NCBI GenBank assembly: GCA_040753835.1
Contig: JBFMDM010000025.1
Location: 1-21,944, forward strand
DNA from: JACRIK01 sp040753835
Lineage (GTDB): Bacteria; Planctomycetota; MHYJ01; JACQXL01
Direction: 5' to 3'
Length of the DNA: 21,944 nucleotides
In this document: positions 19,712 through 21,944 of the stretch, one piece after another
Numbering within the stretch: position 1 is the first letter of the stretch
How the letters are laid out: each line of letters opens with the position of its first letter
The notes under the pieces: model-generated
Databases searched by the model: none
What the model was told of the DNA's origin: nothing
The model's input: the letters and a program-made list of their open reading frames with translations, nothing else
Translations under genes and position numbers: made by a program

Positions 19712-20638
19712 ATGCAGATTAGATATATGAAGTTTCCGCTGGTTCTGGTAACTCTCATATTGTTTGGCGTATTTTCCACGCCACTCTTGGCTGGAGTCAA
19801 AGGCAGTATTTCATCTTATGTCTGGTCCAACGAGGGTGAATTTACCCTGGAAGGAAGCCATCCCACGGTGGGGAACCAGTGGGATACCGGGCATCCGACC
19901 GATTCCCTGATGCTTGCCACCAATGCTTATCTCTTTGAGTTGAAGTATGACCAGATACTTTCTTTTGAGTTGGATTACAACAGCGGCGCCATCAATGACC
20001 AGAGACGGAGATTCACCGTGCATGATAGTAACGGCTATCTGACCGACCTGAATTATGCTGATGTTGCGGGTCGGAGCAAGTTGGCCAGCGCCGGGCTGCT
20101 GTACCGTGTGATGGGACAGGATGAATTGGCTATTTCGCGGCTGGATATCGGAGCGGGCTATGTTGGCTACATCAATTCCATCGGCTATAACAATGCTATC
20201 GTTGTCCTGGACAGCGCCAATCCGACCAATAACAACCAGACCGTTAACGAGCGCTGGGAGGAATACGATATATATTACGGCGGCGTGGATATCCGGCTTA
20301 AGGGAGAACTGTATTTATTCCCGTCTCTATCGGCAAGCGCGTCCGGCGGCTATGCGCCCAGGTTATCGGCCCGGTATAATTACACCAAGTTCCCGGACCG
20401 GAGCGCCTCGGAACAGCAGGGGAAGACCGTTAATGCGGACGGCTATGGAGTCCACTACGAGGCATTTCTCAAATATTACATAACCGAACACGTCTCCGTA
20501 ATGGCCGGCTACAAGTATTTCCTGTTCAATGCGGACGGGAAGAGTTACCAGAACTTTTATCCGTTCTGGTCCGGCTCAAAGCACGACCTGAAGAACGAAA
20601 TGGGCGGATATGTCTTCGGACTGACGTATCATTTTTAG
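19712..20638 (+). CDS. Predicted outer-membrane beta-barrel protein
   Basis: A 308-residue exported protein of unknown family. It has a signal peptide of about 27 residues (basic start, hydrophobic core, ending TPLLA). The mature part shows alternating polar/hydrophobic strands rich in Tyr and Gly (YDIYYGGVDIRLKGELYLF, SASGGYAPRLSARYNYTKF, EHVSVMAGYKYFLF). It ends GYVFGLTYHF, with the terminal Phe typical of proteins inserted by the BAM machinery. An internal Met at residue 6 is an alternative start. It is a single-gene unit with its own promoter, and the hairpin element at 20635-20686 overlaps its TAG stop. Whether it is a pore, a receptor or structural cannot be told. Confidence 0.75.
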   Translation: MQIRYMKFPLVLVTLILFGVFSTPLLAGVKGSISSYVWSNEGEFTLEGSHPTVGNQWDTGHPTDSLMLATNAYLFELKYDQILSFELDYNSGAINDQRRRFTVHDSNGYLTDLNYADVAGRSKLASAGLLYRVMGQDELAISRLDIGAGYVGYINSIGYNNAIVVLDSANPTNNNQTVNERWEEYDIYYGGVDIRLKGELYLFPSLSASASGGYAPRLSARYNYTKFPDRSASEQQGKTVNADGYGVHYEAFLKYYITEHVSVMAGYKYFLFNADGKSYQNFYPFWSGSKHDLKNEMGGYVFGLTYHF

Positions 20639-20686
20639 AGCCAGTTAGGACCCCGAAAGCATTCGGGGGACTTACTGGCTCTTATC
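20635..20686 (-). terminator. GATAA hairpin element, copy 5, as probable bidirectional terminator
   Basis: A 52-nt nested hairpin. Outer arms AGAGCCAGT (20637-20645) and ACTGGCTCT (20674-20682) are identical to those of copy 2. The core is replaced by the CCCCGAA AGCA TTCGGGG stem (20651-20668). It overlaps the stop codon of the beta-barrel gene and lies between two convergent genes. There is no T-run, so termination is inferred from position only. Confidence 0.55.
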
Positions 20687-20708
20687 CCGCACATAGAATA
20701 TCTGCGGG
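20686..20708. terminator. Small hairpin after glnA
   Basis: CCCGCA (20686-20691) pairs with TGCGGG (20703-20708), a 6-bp stem 7 bp beyond the glnA stop codon. It directly adjoins element copy 5. No T-run is present, so this is a weak terminator candidate. Confidence 0.3.
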
Positions 20709-20715
20709 GCTGAGT

Positions 20716-21944
20716 CTACAGCACCGGCAGATACTTTTCCAGTTCGTAAGAGGTTACCTGGACCCGGTATCGTTCCCATTCAATCTTCTTATTGTGGATA
20801 AAGTGTTCAAAGATGTGCTGGCCTAACGCCTTCCTGACCAGCGCGCTCTTCTCGGTAAACTGGATTGCTTCAAGTAAACTGCCCGGGAGCGACCTGATGC
20901 CCCGGCTGTTCCGTTCCCCTTCGCTCATTTCATAGACATTATCTTCCACCGGCTCAGGCGCCTGGAGTTTTTCCTCTATGCCAGCCAGTCCGGCGGCCAG
21001 AAGCACGGAGAAGGCGAGGTATGGATTGGCGGCTGGGTCAGGCGAGCGGAACTCAATCCTTGTGGCTTTTTCCTTGCCCGGCTTATACATCGGCACGCGA
21101 ATAAGGTCAGAGCGGTTGCGCTGTGCCCAGGACAGATAGACCGGCGCCTCATAGCCCGGCACCAGACGCTTATATGAATTCACCCACTGGTTGGTTACGG
21201 CCGTGAATTCCGGCGCATATTTCAGAAGACCGGCAATAAAGTATTTGGCCATCTGGGAAAGATGGTATTTATCTTTCGGTTCAAAGAAGGCGTTCTTATC
21301 GCCCTTGAAGAGCGACATATGGACGTGCATACCAGAGCCGTTCTCGCCGAAGATGGGTTTGGGCATAAATGTGGCATAGAGCCCGTTCTTCTGGGCAACT
21401 TCTTTGACTATCAGCCGGTAGGTCATTACGGTGTCGGCCATCGTCAGTGCGTCGGTGTAGCGCAGGTCTATCTCGTGCTGGGACGGCGCGACCTCGTGGT
21501 GCGCATATTCCACCGGTATGCCCATTGACTGCAGGGCGATGATGGTCTCGCGTCTGAGGTCAATGGCCTCATCACGCGGCATCAGGTCAAAATAACCGCC
21601 CTCATCAAGCCGCTCGGTGGACCGGTCTGACTTAAAGTAGAAGTATTCCAGTTCAGGCCCGACGTTATAGGTGAAGCCGAGTTTGGCCGCGCGTTCCAGG
21701 TTGGTTCTGAGGATGTGGCGCGGGTCGCCTTCAAAGGGCGTGCCGTCCGGCATCCGGACATCTGCGAACATCCGGGCCGTGGCGTCGTTTTCCTTGCGCC
21801 AACTGACAATCCTGAAGGTCTTGGGGTCTGGCACAGCCACCATATCGCTTTCGTCTATGCGGGTGAATCCCTCAATGGATGAACCGTCAAAGCCCATTCC
21901 CTCGGCAAATGCGCCTTCCAGTTCGTCGCGGGTGATGGTGAACG
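20716..21944 (-). CDS. glnA: Glutamine synthetase type I, N-terminus cut by the window
   Basis: ATP-dependent synthesis of glutamine from glutamate and ammonia; a cytoplasmic dodecamer in this family. The frame stays open to the right window edge (FTITRDELEGAFAEGMGFDGSS), so the true start lies outside; roughly 40 residues are missing. Motifs are MGFDGSSIEGF, NVGPELEYFYFK, EVAPSQHEIDLRY, FMPKPIFGENGSGMHVHMS, NSYKRLVPGYEAPVYLSWAQ and IEFRSPDPAANPYLAF. Where adenylylated GSI-beta enzymes carry an NLYDLPPEE-type Tyr site, this protein has DNVYEMSEGERNSRGI, as in GSI-alpha enzymes, so adenylylation is unlikely. It converges on the beta-barrel gene. Confidence 0.95.
   Translation of the reverse strand, partial: FTITRDELEGAFAEGMGFDGSSIEGFTRIDESDMVAVPDPKTFRIVSWRKENDATARMFADVRMPDGTPFEGDPRHILRTNLERAAKLGFTYNVGPELEYFYFKSDRSTERLDEGGYFDLMPRDEAIDLRRETIIALQSMGIPVEYAHHEVAPSQHEIDLRYTDALTMADTVMTYRLIVKEVAQKNGLYATFMPKPIFGENGSGMHVHMSLFKGDKNAFFEPKDKYHLSQMAKYFIAGLLKYAPEFTAVTNQWVNSYKRLVPGYEAPVYLSWAQRNRSDLIRVPMYKPGKEKATRIEFRSPDPAANPYLAFSVLLAAGLAGIEEKLQAPEPVEDNVYEMSEGERNSRGIRSLPGSLLEAIQFTEKSALVRKALGQHIFEHFIHNKKIEWERYRVQVTSYELEKYLPVL

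Overview
This window looks like chromosomal housekeeping DNA from an uncultured, diderm (Gram-negative), probably anaerobic bacterium. The evidence is peptidoglycan genes (murC, murB, ddl), a DAP decarboxylase, a predicted outer-membrane beta-barrel, a sigma-54-type activator and a HydE-like [FeFe]-hydrogenase maturase. Coding DNA is moderately GC-rich, and almost every spacer carries an inverted repeat, as in some environmental Planctomycetota- or Omnitrophota-like genomes. The phylum cannot be fixed from the sequence alone.

Layout. 1-1507 (minus): an ABC-2 permease cut by the window edge and its ATPase. 1655-4196 (plus): a detached piece of the S10/spc ribosomal cluster, S17-L14-L24-L5-S14(Zn)-S8. 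4225-6105 (minus): an M50 membrane protease and a HypC-HydE fusion. 6332-9463 (plus): an NtrC-family regulator, then dnaX broken into an AAA+ part and a separate C-terminal part. 9503-9820 (minus): a YkgJ-family Cys-cluster protein. 9896-14159 (plus): a HEAT/transmembrane/coiled-coil protein, murC, murB and ddl. 14160-15193: a 1-kb spacer with no intact gene. 15194-17670 (plus): a cystathionine synthase/lyase-type PLP enzyme and homoserine dehydrogenase. 17795-19021 (minus): lysA. 19123-19581: tRNA-Arg(CCT), a GIY-YIG gene running into it, and two tRNA-like fragments. 19712-20638 (plus): a predicted beta-barrel. 20716-21944 (minus): glnA, cut by the window edge.

The genes fall into translation, cell-wall precursor synthesis (UDP-MurNAc, the L-Ala ligase step, D-Ala-D-Ala), the aspartate-family pathway (homoserine, sulfur amino acids, lysine) and nitrogen assimilation.

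The most unusual material is non-coding. (1) A 16-unit array at 14430-14781 keeps an exact 22-bp period while its sequence diverges, and several units have compensating dyad arms. (2) A dispersed hairpin of about 40 nt occurs five times. It has fixed GATAA and TAA ends and stems that covary between copies, and three copies sit upstream of ribosomal-protein genes. (3) In the tRNA-Arg/GIY-YIG locus, the nuclease stop codon lies inside the tRNA and its ribosome-binding site lies in a broken tRNA copy. Notable coding features are the HypC-HydE fusion, the split dnaX with a palindromic repeat at the break, and a repeat-derived linker inside Ddl.
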